From positions 1,178,001-1,242,000 of the forward strand of contig NZ_FQXY01000010.1 of assembly GCF_900130125.1 (NCBI RefSeq): DNA of 64,000 nucleotides, given 5' to 3'. Source of the DNA: Bacteroides congonensis. GTDB lineage: Bacteria > Bacteroidota > Bacteroidia > Bacteroidales > Bacteroidaceae. The translations under genes were made by a program, and so were the position numbers. The notes beneath the pieces are model-generated. The model saw only the letters and a list, made by a program, of their open reading frames with translations, had not been told where the DNA came from and made no database searches. The number at the start of each line of letters is the position of its first letter. The stretch's first letter is position 1. Positions 40,330 to 49,429 of this stretch are shown in pieces.

Positions 40330-40914
40330 TTATAATACTTCGAGTAATTCTACTTCAAATACCAGTGTGCTGTGAGGAGGAATCATTTCTCCTGCACCTC
40401 TTGCGCCATAACCCAGTTCTGACGGAATATACAGTTTCCACTTAGCGCCTTCAGACATCAGTTGCAGTGCTTCCACCCATCCCGGGATTACTTGGTTAAC
40501 ACCGAATACAGCAGGTTCACCACGTTGGATAGAACTGTCGAACAGTGTGCCGTCAATCAGCGTACCTTCGTAATGACATCTTACCTGATCGGTAGCTTTG
40601 GGCTTTTTGCCTGTACCTTCGTTGATAATTTCGTATTGTAATCCGCTGGGTAAAGTCACTATACCTGCTTTTTTCTTGTTTTCTTCGAGGAAAGCTTTTC
40701 CCTGTTCGATGGCGACAGCACCCATCTTAGCTTCGAGTTCTTCGAAATACTTGTTTACTATTTCGCGGGCTTCCTGATGGCTGATAGCCGTCTGGTTGCC
40801 TTCCAATACATCTTTGATTGCCTGTGCAAAGTCTTCTACCGAGAGATTCCCAATCCCCATGCTTGATAAGTTTTGACCGATTCCCAGGCCAATAGAGTAA
40901 CTGAATTTATCCAT
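40330..40914 (-). CDS. FKBP-type peptidyl-prolyl isomerase, cytosolic-type
   Basis: 194 residues without a signal peptide. A short FKBP_N domain (KFSYSIGLGIGQNLSSMGI) is followed by the catalytic domain with VRCHYEGTLIDGTLFDSSIQRGEPAVF, GWVEALQLMSEGAKWKLYIPSELGYGARGAGEMIPPHSTLVFEVEL. It is a clear paralogue of the next gene, one form without and one with lipid anchor, suggesting cytosolic and envelope versions from a duplication. First gene of the two-gene operon. Confidence 0.92.
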   Translation of the reverse strand: MDKFSYSIGLGIGQNLSSMGIGNLSVEDFAQAIKDVLEGNQTAISHQEAREIVNKYFEELEAKMGAVAIEQGKAFLEENKKKAGIVTLPSGLQYEIINEGTGKKPKATDQVRCHYEGTLIDGTLFDSSIQRGEPAVFGVNQVIPGWVEALQLMSEGAKWKLYIPSELGYGARGAGEMIPPHSTLVFEVELLEVL

Positions 40915-41148
40915 ATAATGTTTTTTGTTGGCGATTGAAAGGCATCACCTTCATAGTTTTAGCTTCCAATCAATTGCAAATTTATGAATCGCAAAAGTAC
41001 GTGTTTTATTTGAATGATTTAGCATTTGGTATTTAAAAATTCTTATATCCGTGAAAGATAGCTCTTTTTCTTTGGAGAATTTATTCTTTTGTTCCGATGA
41101 TTCTGATTACATTTGTATATCTTAAAACGAACAGAAGGAGGAACAAAT

Positions 41149-41847
41149 ATGAAGAATCTGGTAATTTTGACGGGGGCAGGTATGAGTGCCGAGAGTGGAA
41201 TCAGTACGTTCAGGGATGCAGGTGGTTTGTGGGATAAATATCCTGTGGAGCAGGTGGCTACTCCCGAAGGGTATCAGCGTGATCCGGCTTTGGTGATTAA
41301 TTTCTATAATGAACGCCGGAAACAGTTGCTGGAAGTGAAGCCGAACCGCGGGCATGAATTGTTGGCGGAACTGGAAAAGGACTTCAAAGTGACAATAGTG
41401 ACGCAGAATGTAGATAACCTGCACGAACGTGCCGGAAGTAGCCATACCATCCATCTGCATGGCGAACTGACTAAAGTTTGTTCGAGTAGAGATCCGTATA
41501 ATCCCCATTATATAAAGGAATTGAAGCCTGAAGAATATGAAGTGAAGATGGGAGATAAAGCCGGAGACGGGACTCAACTGCGACCTTTTATCGTATGGTT
41601 CGGCGAGGCTGTACCGGAGATTGAAACGGCTATCCGGTATGTGGAGAAGGCGGATATCTTTGTGATAATCGGAACTTCGCTCAATGTATATCCGGCAGCA
41701 GGGTTGCTTCATTATGTACCGAGAGGGGCAGAGGTGTATCTGATTGATCCGAAACCGGTAGATACACATACTTCCCGCTCGATACATGTGATTCAGAAAG
41801 GGGCTTCCGAGGGAGTGTCGGAACTGAAACAATTGTTGGGAGTTTGA
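41149..41847 (+). CDS. Sir2-family NAD-dependent deacylase lacking the zinc-binding cysteines
   Basis: 232 residues from the ATG at 41149, chosen for the strong Shine-Dalgarno AGAAGGAGG at 41133-41141; the frame extends 12 codons further. Motifs: GAGMSAESGISTFRDAGGLW (NAD binding), TQNVDNLHERAGS, the catalytic His in IHLHGEL, and GTSLNVYPAAGLL. The small zinc module normally has two CxxC pairs; here the segment between HGEL and VWFGEAVP has one Cys (VCSS). Zinc-free sirtuins exist among bacteria. It removes acyl groups from protein lysines using NAD+. A -7-like TACATTTG is at 41108-41115. Confidence 0.9.
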   Translation: MKNLVILTGAGMSAESGISTFRDAGGLWDKYPVEQVATPEGYQRDPALVINFYNERRKQLLEVKPNRGHELLAELEKDFKVTIVTQNVDNLHERAGSSHTIHLHGELTKVCSSRDPYNPHYIKELKPEEYEVKMGDKAGDGTQLRPFIVWFGEAVPEIETAIRYVEKADIFVIIGTSLNVYPAAGLLHYVPRGAEVYLIDPKPVDTHTSRSIHVIQKGASEGVSELKQLLGV

Positions 41848-41876
41848 AACCTTCTTTTCTTTATTCCAATTCGACT

Positions 41877-42095
41877 TTATTCCAGCTCGATGGCAAAAAT
41901 ATGATTGTTCCGGAGAGTTTCCGTGATTTCGAGTGCAGTGATTCCGCTGCACTCTATCCTTAATATTTTCTCCCAGTCTTCAAAGTCCACGTTCCATTTA
42001 TCTATTTGGGGGTATTGGGCCAAAAGCTTTCCTATCCGTTTGATGTCACATCTTCTGGTGATAGAAGTTCGAAAAATCAGAATCTTATTTTCCAT
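41877..42095 (-). CDS. Small HMA-fold-like protein without CxxC
   Basis: 72 residues: KILIFRTSITRRCDIKRIGKLLAQYPQIDKWNVDFEDWEKILRIE, then SGITALEITETLRNNHIFAIEL. The beta-alpha-beta-beta-alpha-beta pattern matches heavy-metal-associated (copper-chaperone) domains, but the metal-binding CxxC is reduced to one Cys (RRCD). So it probably does not carry copper in the usual way. Last gene of a methyltransferase-AraC-HMA operon, 17 bp after the AraC gene. Confidence 0.6.
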   Translation of the reverse strand: MENKILIFRTSITRRCDIKRIGKLLAQYPQIDKWNVDFEDWEKILRIECSGITALEITETLRNNHIFAIELE

Positions 42096-42112
42096 GTCTT
42101 TTTAGAGTTTTA

Positions 42113-42472
42113 TTATAGTGAACGGAACTCCCGGATAGTCATGTCGAAATGTTGCCTGAAATTGCGGCTTAAAAGTGAAAGGCTGCTAAAGCCGCAAAGG
42201 CGGGCAATTTCGGTGGCGGAAAGTTCCTTGTCTTGTTTTAATAATAGGGCTGCTTTTTCAATCCGGATGCGTTTGATGTAATCCGTAGGCGTCTCACCTG
42301 TCAGAAATACAAAGACACGGTGAAAATGGAAAGGCGAAAAGCATGCGATACCGGCCATTTTCTGTAAAGAGAGCGGCTGGTCTATATGATTATGGATATA
42401 GTCTGTGACTTTATCAATCCGTAATTGGTATTCTTGCCTATTTAGTTCTTTCGTTTCCATATCTTTTTGCAA
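42113..42472 (-). CDS. AraC-type DNA-binding protein, HTH domain only
   Basis: 119 residues; a start at the fifth codon (METKELNRQ, 42460) is possible. Two HTH motifs of AraC/XylS regulators: LSLQKMAGIACFSPFHFHRVFVFLTGETPTDYIKRIRIEKAALLL and SATEIARLCGFSSLSLLSRNFRQHFDMTIREF. There is no ligand domain, so, like MarA/SoxS, its level rather than a ligand probably sets activity. Cotranscribed with a SAM methyltransferase (upstream) and the HMA-like gene (downstream). Confidence 0.88.
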   Translation of the reverse strand: MQKDMETKELNRQEYQLRIDKVTDYIHNHIDQPLSLQKMAGIACFSPFHFHRVFVFLTGETPTDYIKRIRIEKAALLLKQDKELSATEIARLCGFSSLSLLSRNFRQHFDMTIREFRSL

Positions 42473-42534
42473 AGTAAAGGATAATAAGTGCCGGAGAGTT
42501 ATCCTATCTTGCTAACTTCTCCGGCAGATGTTAA

Positions 42535-43308
42535 TTATCTTTTTTGTCCTATATAGAATACGTAGCCATAGTATTTCTTGTACTTATAATATAGGCTCTC
42601 TTCGTACCGTTGTCCGGCAATGAGGTCTGCAGCCGCGGCATTTCCCGAATATTCTTTCAGGAAAGCTTCCTGGGCCGGGAACTGGGGAGCATAGAAATGC
42701 TCGGTCCAACAGTTTTCCGGTAAAATGAAATGGGCTGTCAGCGTATATCCTGCTTTCTCCATTTGTGCTATTTTATTCGGAATCGTATCGATTTCCGGAT
42801 AATTGGCCATCCAGAAGTCTTCTATCTCGGCAGGGCGTTCCGGAGTAAACCAGGATGCTTCCGTTACAGCGATGAATCCGTTCTTTTTAAGGAATCTGTT
42901 CCATTCATTCATTCCGCGTTCGAATCCTATATTATAGATAGCGCCTTCTGACCAGATTAGATCGAGTTCCTCATCTTGAAACGGCAGATTATCCATTGAA
43001 CCGACAATGCCTTTTACTCTGTCATCGCAATGTAATTTAGCTGCATTCCTGTTGAATATCTCGATAAAATCGGGAAAAAGGTCAATACCTGTAATCTGTC
43101 CTTTTGTATAGTTGGCCAGTGTCATTGTCTGTCCGCCTGTGCCACAACCAATATCGGCTATTTTGGCCTCGTCTGACAGCTCGTTGATAAAACTTACGGC
43201 TTTTTGTGTGACTTCGGGGCTTCCGGGACCTTGACGTTCCAATAACTTGAAGTAATTACATATCATTGTGAAATCGAAATCGTGGATTGACTTTAATTCG
43301 TTACTCAT
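42535..43308 (-). CDS. Class I SAM-dependent methyltransferase
   Basis: 257 residues from MSNELKSIHDFDF. SAM motif I is IADIGCGTGGQTMTLA (about 46-61), motif II ITGIDLFPDFIEIF, and motif IV ELDLIWSEGAIYNIGFERG. The C-terminal lid carries aromatic residues (YYKYKKYYGYVFYIG). Similar proteins methylate small molecules; the substrate is unknown. It sits at the head of the AraC/HMA operon, so the regulator may respond to its product. Confidence 0.85.
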   Translation of the reverse strand: MSNELKSIHDFDFTMICNYFKLLERQGPGSPEVTQKAVSFINELSDEAKIADIGCGTGGQTMTLANYTKGQITGIDLFPDFIEIFNRNAAKLHCDDRVKGIVGSMDNLPFQDEELDLIWSEGAIYNIGFERGMNEWNRFLKKNGFIAVTEASWFTPERPAEIEDFWMANYPEIDTIPNKIAQMEKAGYTLTAHFILPENCWTEHFYAPQFPAQEAFLKEYSGNAAAADLIAGQRYEESLYYKYKKYYGYVFYIGQKR

Positions 43309-43955
43309 TGTTTTTAATGTTTTAGGTATATGGCAAATGGAGGCATACAATGATGCTTTATGAGTATTTGACCATACAAGTTGTTTAAAAATTCAAATAT
43401 AAAAGATAACTCCGACATGAATATGTCAGAAAACATAAGGGATAATCTGTAATGAGAGGAAGGCTTACAGATTATTTACAGAACGGAATCCTTACGATAT
43501 GAAAATGAGTTAAACATCCAATTTCTTCTTTTAGTTCGTGACAAAGATATGTTTTTAGGAATAAACGTCCATAGATTCTTGGAAGAAAAATACTGTGAAC
43601 GTGCATTTTAGCAAGAATCGTCAAATAAATCTGTTTATAAGCCGGCTTTGTAAGGTTACTGTCGAAGTAATACGGATTGAACTTCGGGCTTTGCTAGAGT
43701 CTTACTGAGTAATGAAGCAGAATATATTACTCATAAAGAGAAGGGAATATGGAGATTGGGAATAATACAAGCCAAATAAGACGTAATGGTTATTGAGTGT
43801 TCGCCCCGCCATAATGGCAAGAGCAGCGAGCTATGATGATGGATATTTGCTCGTTTTTGAGTAGGATATGTAATAAAATTGCTTGAAACTATATTTTTTT
43901 GAGTTACATTTGCCGGATATTGAATACAAATGTCTCATTTAATAGATAAATACCA
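43309..43955. other. Long intergenic region
   Basis: About 640 bp between divergent genes. Except for the SGNH promoter at its right end I see no gene, RNA or repeat; frames are short and broken. It could be a decayed gene. Confidence 0.6.
43882..43912 (+). promoter_or_regulatory. Promoter of the SGNH hydrolase gene
   Basis: -33 CTTG (43882-43885), 19-nt spacer, -7 TACATTTG (43905-43912), 43 nt before the ATG. Confidence 0.7.
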
Positions 43956-44813
43956 ATGAAAAGCAAGCTATTACTCACATGTACAGTTCTATTTTTCTGT
44001 TCTTGTTTTGTACTTGGACAGAGTCAGTCTTCTAAAGTCGTAAACTCTGGTGAAAATAATAACGGATGGGTTCAGCATCCGTGGCAGGGGAAGAGAGTAG
44101 GATATATAGGAGATTCTATCACAGACCCGAATTGCTATGGCGATAAGATTAAGAAATACTGGGATTTCTTGCAGGAATGGTTGGGGATTACTCCTTATGT
44201 ATATGGCATAAGCGGCAGGCAATGGAATGACGTGCCTCGTCAGGCGGAACAGTTGAAGAAAGAACATGGCGGGGAAGTGGATGCAATCATTGTTTTCATG
44301 GGTACGAATGATTTTAATGCGGGTGTTCCTATCGGAGAATGGTTTACGGAAACGGAAGAACGGGTGATGGCGGCTCGTGGCGAGACTAAAAAGATGGAAA
44401 CACGTAAGAAACGCACTCCTGTAATGGATGGAAATACGTATAAGGGGCGCATCAATATCGGAATGAAACGGTTGAAACAGCTTTTTCCGGATAAGCAGAT
44501 TGTGCTGTTGACTCCGTTGCATCGCTCGTTGGCGGATTTTGGAGAAACGAATGTGCAGCCGGACGAAAACTATCAGAATAGCTGTGGTGAATATGTGGAT
44601 GCTTATGTGCAAGCGGTTAAGGAAGCCGGAAATGTATGGGGAGTATCTGTGATAGACTTTAATGCGGTGACAGGACTGAATCCGATGGTGGAAGAACAGT
44701 TGGTTTACTTTTATGATGCGGGGTATGACCGTTTGCACCCCAATACGAAAGGACAGATACGGATGGCACGTACATTAATGTACCAGTTACTTACACTGCC
44801 GGTAGGATTCTAA
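43956..44813 (+). CDS. SGNH/GDSL hydrolase, secreted (putative carbohydrate esterase)
   Basis: 285 residues, signal peptide MKSKLLLTCTVLFFCSCFVLG, possibly lipidated at the Cys. Block I YIGDSITDPN (nucleophile Ser, about residue 54), block III GTNDFNAG (Asn), block V DRLHPNTKGQ (Asp and His). It probably removes acetyl or similar ester groups from polysaccharides. It lies 93 bp upstream of the GH115 alpha-glucuronidase on the same strand. Since xylan carries both acetyl and glucuronyl groups, the two likely act together. Confidence 0.9.
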   Translation: MKSKLLLTCTVLFFCSCFVLGQSQSSKVVNSGENNNGWVQHPWQGKRVGYIGDSITDPNCYGDKIKKYWDFLQEWLGITPYVYGISGRQWNDVPRQAEQLKKEHGGEVDAIIVFMGTNDFNAGVPIGEWFTETEERVMAARGETKKMETRKKRTPVMDGNTYKGRINIGMKRLKQLFPDKQIVLLTPLHRSLADFGETNVQPDENYQNSCGEYVDAYVQAVKEAGNVWGVSVIDFNAVTGLNPMVEEQLVYFYDAGYDRLHPNTKGQIRMARTLMYQLLTLPVGF

Positions 44814-44906
44814 AAGAAACCGGACAGAATTCTATGAGATTGTACGCAGATACATAGTGTTTCTCTATCAAATCCTTAATTTTGCATTCTATAAATAATA
44901 GAACCA

Positions 44907-47270
44907 ATGAGACATATATTCCTGTTTTCCTTTGTTATTTTCTGGGTAGCTGCCTTGCCAATCCAAGGCAAGCAGAAAGATTTTATTTTAACTTCCGGTC
45001 AAAAGGTTGAGATAGCTTGCAGCCCCTCGGAAGAGTTAGTAGTACGTACCGCATTAGAAATGCTGGGTCGTGACATTCAGACTGTGTTATCGGCGACAAC
45101 CCGGGTGAATGAGAAAATGGGAACGATTATAGCAGGAACACTGGGACAGAGTGAACTTATCGAACGAGCCGGTATAGATGTTTCTGTACTGAAAGGTAAG
45201 AAACAGGCTTTTCTGCTTGCAGTCTCTCCGGAAGGGAAACTGATAGTGGCAGGCAGCGACAAGCACGGTACGGCCTATGGCATACTCGAAATCTCCCGTT
45301 TGTTGGGAGTATCTCCCTGGGAATGGTGGGCGGATGTAACTCCGGAGAAGAAGAAACTCTTCAAGCTTTCCCGAAAGTTCCGGAACTTCCAGTCGCCTTC
45401 AGTAGAATATCGCGGTATTTTTATCAATGACGAAGATTGGGGACTGATGCCATGGAGCAGCAGGACTTACGAACCTTCGACTGTAAAAGGTGAAATCGGG
45501 CCGCGTACAAACGAACGTATCTTTGAACTGCTGCTTCGCTTGCGTGCCAACACCTATTGGCCGGCTATGCACGAATGTACGCTTCCTTTCTTTCTGACCA
45601 AAGGCAATCGGGAAGCCGCGAAGAAATACGGGATATTTATAGGAGCTTCCCACTGCGAACCGATGGCTTGTAATGCCGCCGGTGAGTGGAAACGGAGAGG
45701 AGAGGGCGCATACGACTATGTAAACAACAGTGCCGCCGTTTATAAATTTTGGGAAGACCGTGTGAAAGAGGTTGCAGGTCAGGAAATACTCTATACGTTG
45801 GGAATGCGTGGCGTACACGATGGCAAGATGCAGGGAGCCAAAACGGTGGAAGAGCAGAAGGCGGTGATAGACCGCGTATTTGTAGACCAGCGCGGGTTGA
45901 TTGAGAAATATGTCAATAAAGATATTACCAAAGTTCCGCAAGTCTTTATTCCCTATAAAGAAGTACTCGATATTTATCATGCCGGATTGCAGGTGCCCGA
46001 TGACGTTACATTGATGTGGTGTGATGATAATTACGGTTATATCCGTCATTTCCCTACGGCAGAAGAACGCGCGCGTAAAGGGGGCAACGGAATTTATTAT
46101 CACGTCTCCTATTGGGGACGCCCGCACGACCATCTTTGGCTGGGCACAATGAGCCCTTCGCTGATTTATCAGCAGATGAAACTGGCTTATGATGAAGGCA
46201 TACAGAAGATGTGGATACTGAATGTGGGAGACATCAAGCCTGCCGAATATCAGATTGAACTATTTATGGATATGGCGTGGAACCTGAATGCGGTTACTGC
46301 GGAAGGTGTGACTAACCACCTGAAACACTGGCTGACACGGGAATTTGGCACTTCATGCGCAAAGGCCGTATTGCCCGCAATGCAGGAACATTATCGACTG
46401 GCTCACATCCGCAAACCGGAATTTATGGGGAACACGCGGGAAGAAGAAAAAGATCCCGCCTATCGTATTGTCAAGGATTTGCCGTGGAACGAGAAAGAGA
46501 TAAACGGGCGTTTACGCTCCTATAATGAACTGTCGGAAACTGTAGAACGGGCGGCAACGAAAGTACCGGCCAATAGACAAAGTGCCTATTTCGAACTGGT
46601 GAAATATCCGGTACAGGCTGCCGCGCAGATGAACCGGAAACTATTGTATGCCCAACTTGCCCGTCACGGAAAGGCAGATTGGGAAAAGAGTGATGCGGCT
46701 TATGACAGCATTGCCGTGTTGACACAGCATTATAATTCTTTGGAAGATGGTAAATGGAACCGGATGATGGATTTCAAACCCCGCAAACTTCCTGTATTCA
46801 ACCGGGTGGAGAGAGCAACAGCTACTTCTCCGATGGTGGAAGAACGAACCGCTATCCATAAGTGGAACGGACTGGACGGCAAGAATAAGCCGGATAAAAA
46901 CTCGGACTATGAAGGTCTGGGTTATGAAGGCCGTGCGACAGGTATCCGTATGAACGATGCGCTGACTTTCTCTTTTGATAACTGGAAAGCGGATTCGGTA
47001 GAAGTCGATATTCGTTTGCTACCGAATCATCCTGTGCGCGGAGAACAATTACGTTTCTCCATATCATTGGACAATGCGGCGCCTCAGGTGGTTTCTTATG
47101 AAACGAAAGGGCGCAGTGAAGAATGGAAGGAGAATGTATTACGTAATCAGGCTATCCGGAAGATAACGCTTCCTGTGTCCGGGAAGAAATCCCACCAACT
47201 GGTGATTAAGGCATTGGATGAAGGAGTGGTACTGGATCAGGTGATGCTTTATGTGCCGGATGGACATTGA
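44907..47270 (+). CDS. GH115 alpha-glucuronidase, secreted
   Basis: 787 residues with signal peptide (to about residue 21). The N-terminal domain (to about 160) is followed by the GH115 TIM barrel: PSVEYRGIFINDEDWGLMPWSS, LRANTYWPAMHECTLPFF, GASHCEPMACNAAGEW, LGMRGVHDGKMQGA, WCDDNYGYIRHFP, HVSYWGRPHDHLWLGT. A C-terminal helical and beta-sandwich region follows. GH115 enzymes remove (4-O-methyl-)glucuronic acid from xylan, including internal residues. B. ovatus homologues (BoAgu115A) are about 850 residues; this one is slightly shorter, apparently without one C-terminal beta domain. No other xylan genes are near, so it is an orphan pair with the SGNH gene. Confidence 0.93.
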   Translation: MRHIFLFSFVIFWVAALPIQGKQKDFILTSGQKVEIACSPSEELVVRTALEMLGRDIQTVLSATTRVNEKMGTIIAGTLGQSELIERAGIDVSVLKGKKQAFLLAVSPEGKLIVAGSDKHGTAYGILEISRLLGVSPWEWWADVTPEKKKLFKLSRKFRNFQSPSVEYRGIFINDEDWGLMPWSSRTYEPSTVKGEIGPRTNERIFELLLRLRANTYWPAMHECTLPFFLTKGNREAAKKYGIFIGASHCEPMACNAAGEWKRRGEGAYDYVNNSAAVYKFWEDRVKEVAGQEILYTLGMRGVHDGKMQGAKTVEEQKAVIDRVFVDQRGLIEKYVNKDITKVPQVFIPYKEVLDIYHAGLQVPDDVTLMWCDDNYGYIRHFPTAEERARKGGNGIYYHVSYWGRPHDHLWLGTMSPSLIYQQMKLAYDEGIQKMWILNVGDIKPAEYQIELFMDMAWNLNAVTAEGVTNHLKHWLTREFGTSCAKAVLPAMQEHYRLAHIRKPEFMGNTREEEKDPAYRIVKDLPWNEKEINGRLRSYNELSETVERAATKVPANRQSAYFELVKYPVQAAAQMNRKLLYAQLARHGKADWEKSDAAYDSIAVLTQHYNSLEDGKWNRMMDFKPRKLPVFNRVERATATSPMVEERTAIHKWNGLDGKNKPDKNSDYEGLGYEGRATGIRMNDALTFSFDNWKADSVEVDIRLLPNHPVRGEQLRFSISLDNAAPQVVSYETKGRSEEWKENVLRNQAIRKITLPVSGKKSHQLVIKALDEGVVLDQVMLYVPDGH

Positions 47271-47278
47271 CCCCGCTT

Positions 47279-48427
47279 CTACTGACGGGCGAAAAGCCCG
47301 TCCACCTTTTTCTTCAAATCCTCTCCGCGCAAGTCCTTGTCTACGATTTTTCCTTCCTTGTCTATGATATATAATTTAGGAATGGCATACACCTGATAAA
47401 GTTCCGCGACCGGGCATCTTTTCATACCTTTGAGGGATGAAACATGAAGCCACGGTATCTGTATTTTATCAATGGATTTCATCCATGCCGCTTTTGAGTT
47501 ATCCATAGAGATACCTACTACCTTTAACCCTTTATCTTTGTATTTCGCATAGATTTCCTTGACGGTAGGCATTTCTGCAATACAAGGCGCACACCATGAA
47601 GCCCAGAAATCAAGGATGACGATATGCCCTTGCAGGCTTGCAAGCGAAAATTCCTCTCCTGTCACAGTCGGTAACGTAAAATCCGGCGCTTTCGCTCCCG
47701 GTGCCAAAGCCTTCATCTTTGCAATGCTTTCCTTCAGTTCGATTCCCTTCGGCGTCTTTTTCGCCTTTTCTCCCATACCGTTGTAGAATGCTTCCGTCTC
47801 ATCCACAGGAATGCCTTTCAGCAGATTCATCACAATGAAGTAAGGTGCGGCGAGACAATTCCCATACCGGCTTAGAAAATCATTCTTTTCGTTCTCCCTC
47901 TCCTGTAGAACGGCCTTGAGCTTCTCCTCACATTCAGCTTTCTTCGACAGGTTGTTCTCTTTGGCACTCTTCTCTATACCGGCGGCAAACATACCTTCGC
48001 TCATCTTGCGTATAAAATCATGCCCCCAGTATGCCAGGATAGCTTCAGAAGCCTTATGCTCTATTGAATCCCCTATTATTTCATAAGCGGCTGCCGGTTT
48101 TTTATAAGAGTACTCCATATCCCTTATGAGGATATTCGCGGGTTTGCCGTCACCCATCAGCGGTCGGAAGCCTTTGCTACCCTCATGGGTGAGGGACAAG
48201 AGTTGCATCTTGTCCAGTTTCCCCGACAACTTGTAACTTCCGTCCGGGGCTACGATGGTCGAATCAATCGTTACCGCTTCGGGGGTATCCGCAGGGAAGT
48301 TACTCAAATAGACCTTTTTCCCTATTCCGGTAGCCCATTTCCCTTCGATTTGATAGGGAACCTGGGCAAATCCCATTCCCGTTGCCAGGCAGATGGCGAT
48401 TATGGTATTTATAATCCAACTTTTCAT
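47279..48427 (-). CDS. TlpA-like thiol-disulfide oxidoreductase with DUF4369 domain
   Basis: 382 residues from MKSWIINTIIAICLATGMG (signal peptide). The N-terminal DUF4369 region (YQIEGKWATGIGKKVYLSNFPADTPEAVTID) precedes a thioredoxin-like domain with DFWASWCAPCIAEMPTVKEIY (active site CAPC), GISMDNSKAAWMKSI and the cis-Pro loop VYAIPKLYIID. It reduces or shuffles disulfides in the periplasm. Last gene of the SusC/SusD operon, 36 bp after the lipoprotein gene. A second protein of the same architecture is encoded ahead of susC. The gene ends 8 bp from the convergent GH115 stop. Confidence 0.92.
   Translation of the reverse strand: MKSWIINTIIAICLATGMGFAQVPYQIEGKWATGIGKKVYLSNFPADTPEAVTIDSTIVAPDGSYKLSGKLDKMQLLSLTHEGSKGFRPLMGDGKPANILIRDMEYSYKKPAAAYEIIGDSIEHKASEAILAYWGHDFIRKMSEGMFAAGIEKSAKENNLSKKAECEEKLKAVLQERENEKNDFLSRYGNCLAAPYFIVMNLLKGIPVDETEAFYNGMGEKAKKTPKGIELKESIAKMKALAPGAKAPDFTLPTVTGEEFSLASLQGHIVILDFWASWCAPCIAEMPTVKEIYAKYKDKGLKVVGISMDNSKAAWMKSIDKIQIPWLHVSSLKGMKRCPVAELYQVYAIPKLYIIDKEGKIVDKDLRGEDLKKKVDGLFARQ
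47284..47312 (+). terminator. Terminator of the GH115 gene embedded in the convergent tlpA-like gene
   Basis: 7-bp stem GACGGGC (47284-47290) with 47296-47302, 5-nt loop, then CACCTTTTTCTT on the plus strand. It lies within the last codons of the opposite-strand gene. Confidence 0.6.
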
Positions 48428-48463
48428 ATACATATTTATTGGGTTTATCATTGATGTCTATAC

Positions 48464-49405
48464 TTATCTGGAGAAATAATCGAGCGGAAGCGGGTCATCC
48501 GGACAAGTGCTCCTCTGAAATTCTATCAGGTCGGTTCCGGCTCTTTCCAACATGAACTTATAAGCTAGTGAAGCCCGGTTCTTTACTTTCGGAAAACGCT
48601 CGAATACCCTGTCTATTTGGGTCTTGGGTGTTTTCATGATGAAAGATACATAATAGCCGAAGTCTTCGTTGTTGCTGGGCTTCATAATGTAGTACAGTTC
48701 ATCCTCAAAATAGACAGGATTGGCGTTGATAACTGTCGCCGAATAGCATGAATACTCCAAATCCGTAAATTCTCCTAGCGGATCCTCAAGAACATCTATC
48801 ATAAAATAAGCCTCACTGGAAGCATTAAAATCTGTCGGCTCCACGCCTACGGCGGTATAAATGGAATTTAATAATGCCGTGTTGATGGAAGACTTCATTC
48901 CCTGCCAGTCATCCTCGTCCAGGTCATCCATGTCTTTGCTTACATGGGCGATAACTATGCCGTGTGTCTTCAACTCCAGTACATCCACCAGTTTGCTTTT
49001 CAGATATTCCTTATTGTCACATACGGAGTCTACCAGGAAGATTCTGTATGGGAGAAACTTCTTTGCAAATGCAGGCGGATATTCATTTAACGCATCGTTC
49101 TCCAGAAAGGAAACCATGCGTTTGATATACGTTTCGCTTCCTTCCTGCTTCACGGGGACATACCACTTGATATCACTGTTGCTCCATCCGAAATACAGGT
49201 CGCTTGCCGGAAAATCATACAATATTTTGCTGCTGTATTTCTTGTAGAACGCATTAATCTGGTTATCAATCGCTTCATTTCCCGTGTTTTCCGGATCATA
49301 GATCGTGCTGTTGAGCTCGTCGATAGGAGTCAGCGAATCCTCGGAGCAGGCGGTTATAGCTACCGTCATGACGATGCACCATGCATATAGTATATTCTTT
49401 ATCAT
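48464..49405 (-). CDS. Hypothetical lipoprotein of the SusC/SusD operon
   Basis: 313 residues, signal MIKNILYAWCIVMTVAITAC, acidic SEDS after the Cys. The sequence (NQINAFYKKYSSKILYDFP, AFAKKFLPYRIFLVDSVC, SSEAYFMIDVLEDPLGEF, FPKVKNRASLAYKFMLERAG) resembles the putative zinc-metallopeptidase lipoproteins often encoded after susD, but the HExxH motif of that family is not present. So it is probably a non-catalytic relative or a different family. It is surface-exposed and likely binds the substrate of the neighbouring SusC/SusD. Confidence 0.6.
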   Translation of the reverse strand: MIKNILYAWCIVMTVAITACSEDSLTPIDELNSTIYDPENTGNEAIDNQINAFYKKYSSKILYDFPASDLYFGWSNSDIKWYVPVKQEGSETYIKRMVSFLENDALNEYPPAFAKKFLPYRIFLVDSVCDNKEYLKSKLVDVLELKTHGIVIAHVSKDMDDLDEDDWQGMKSSINTALLNSIYTAVGVEPTDFNASSEAYFMIDVLEDPLGEFTDLEYSCYSATVINANPVYFEDELYYIMKPSNNEDFGYYVSFIMKTPKTQIDRVFERFPKVKNRASLAYKFMLERAGTDLIEFQRSTCPDDPLPLDYFSR

Positions 49406-49429
49406 AATAGTACTTTTTTAATGGTTGTA

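Noticed and set aside
41122..41952. 276-codon minus-strand frame opposite the Sir2 gene
   Set aside because: Shadow frame: the Sir2 motifs and strong Shine-Dalgarno are on the plus strand.
43989..44738. 249-codon minus-strand frame opposite the SGNH hydrolase
   Set aside because: Shadow of a gene with all SGNH catalytic blocks; the antisense product shows no family features.
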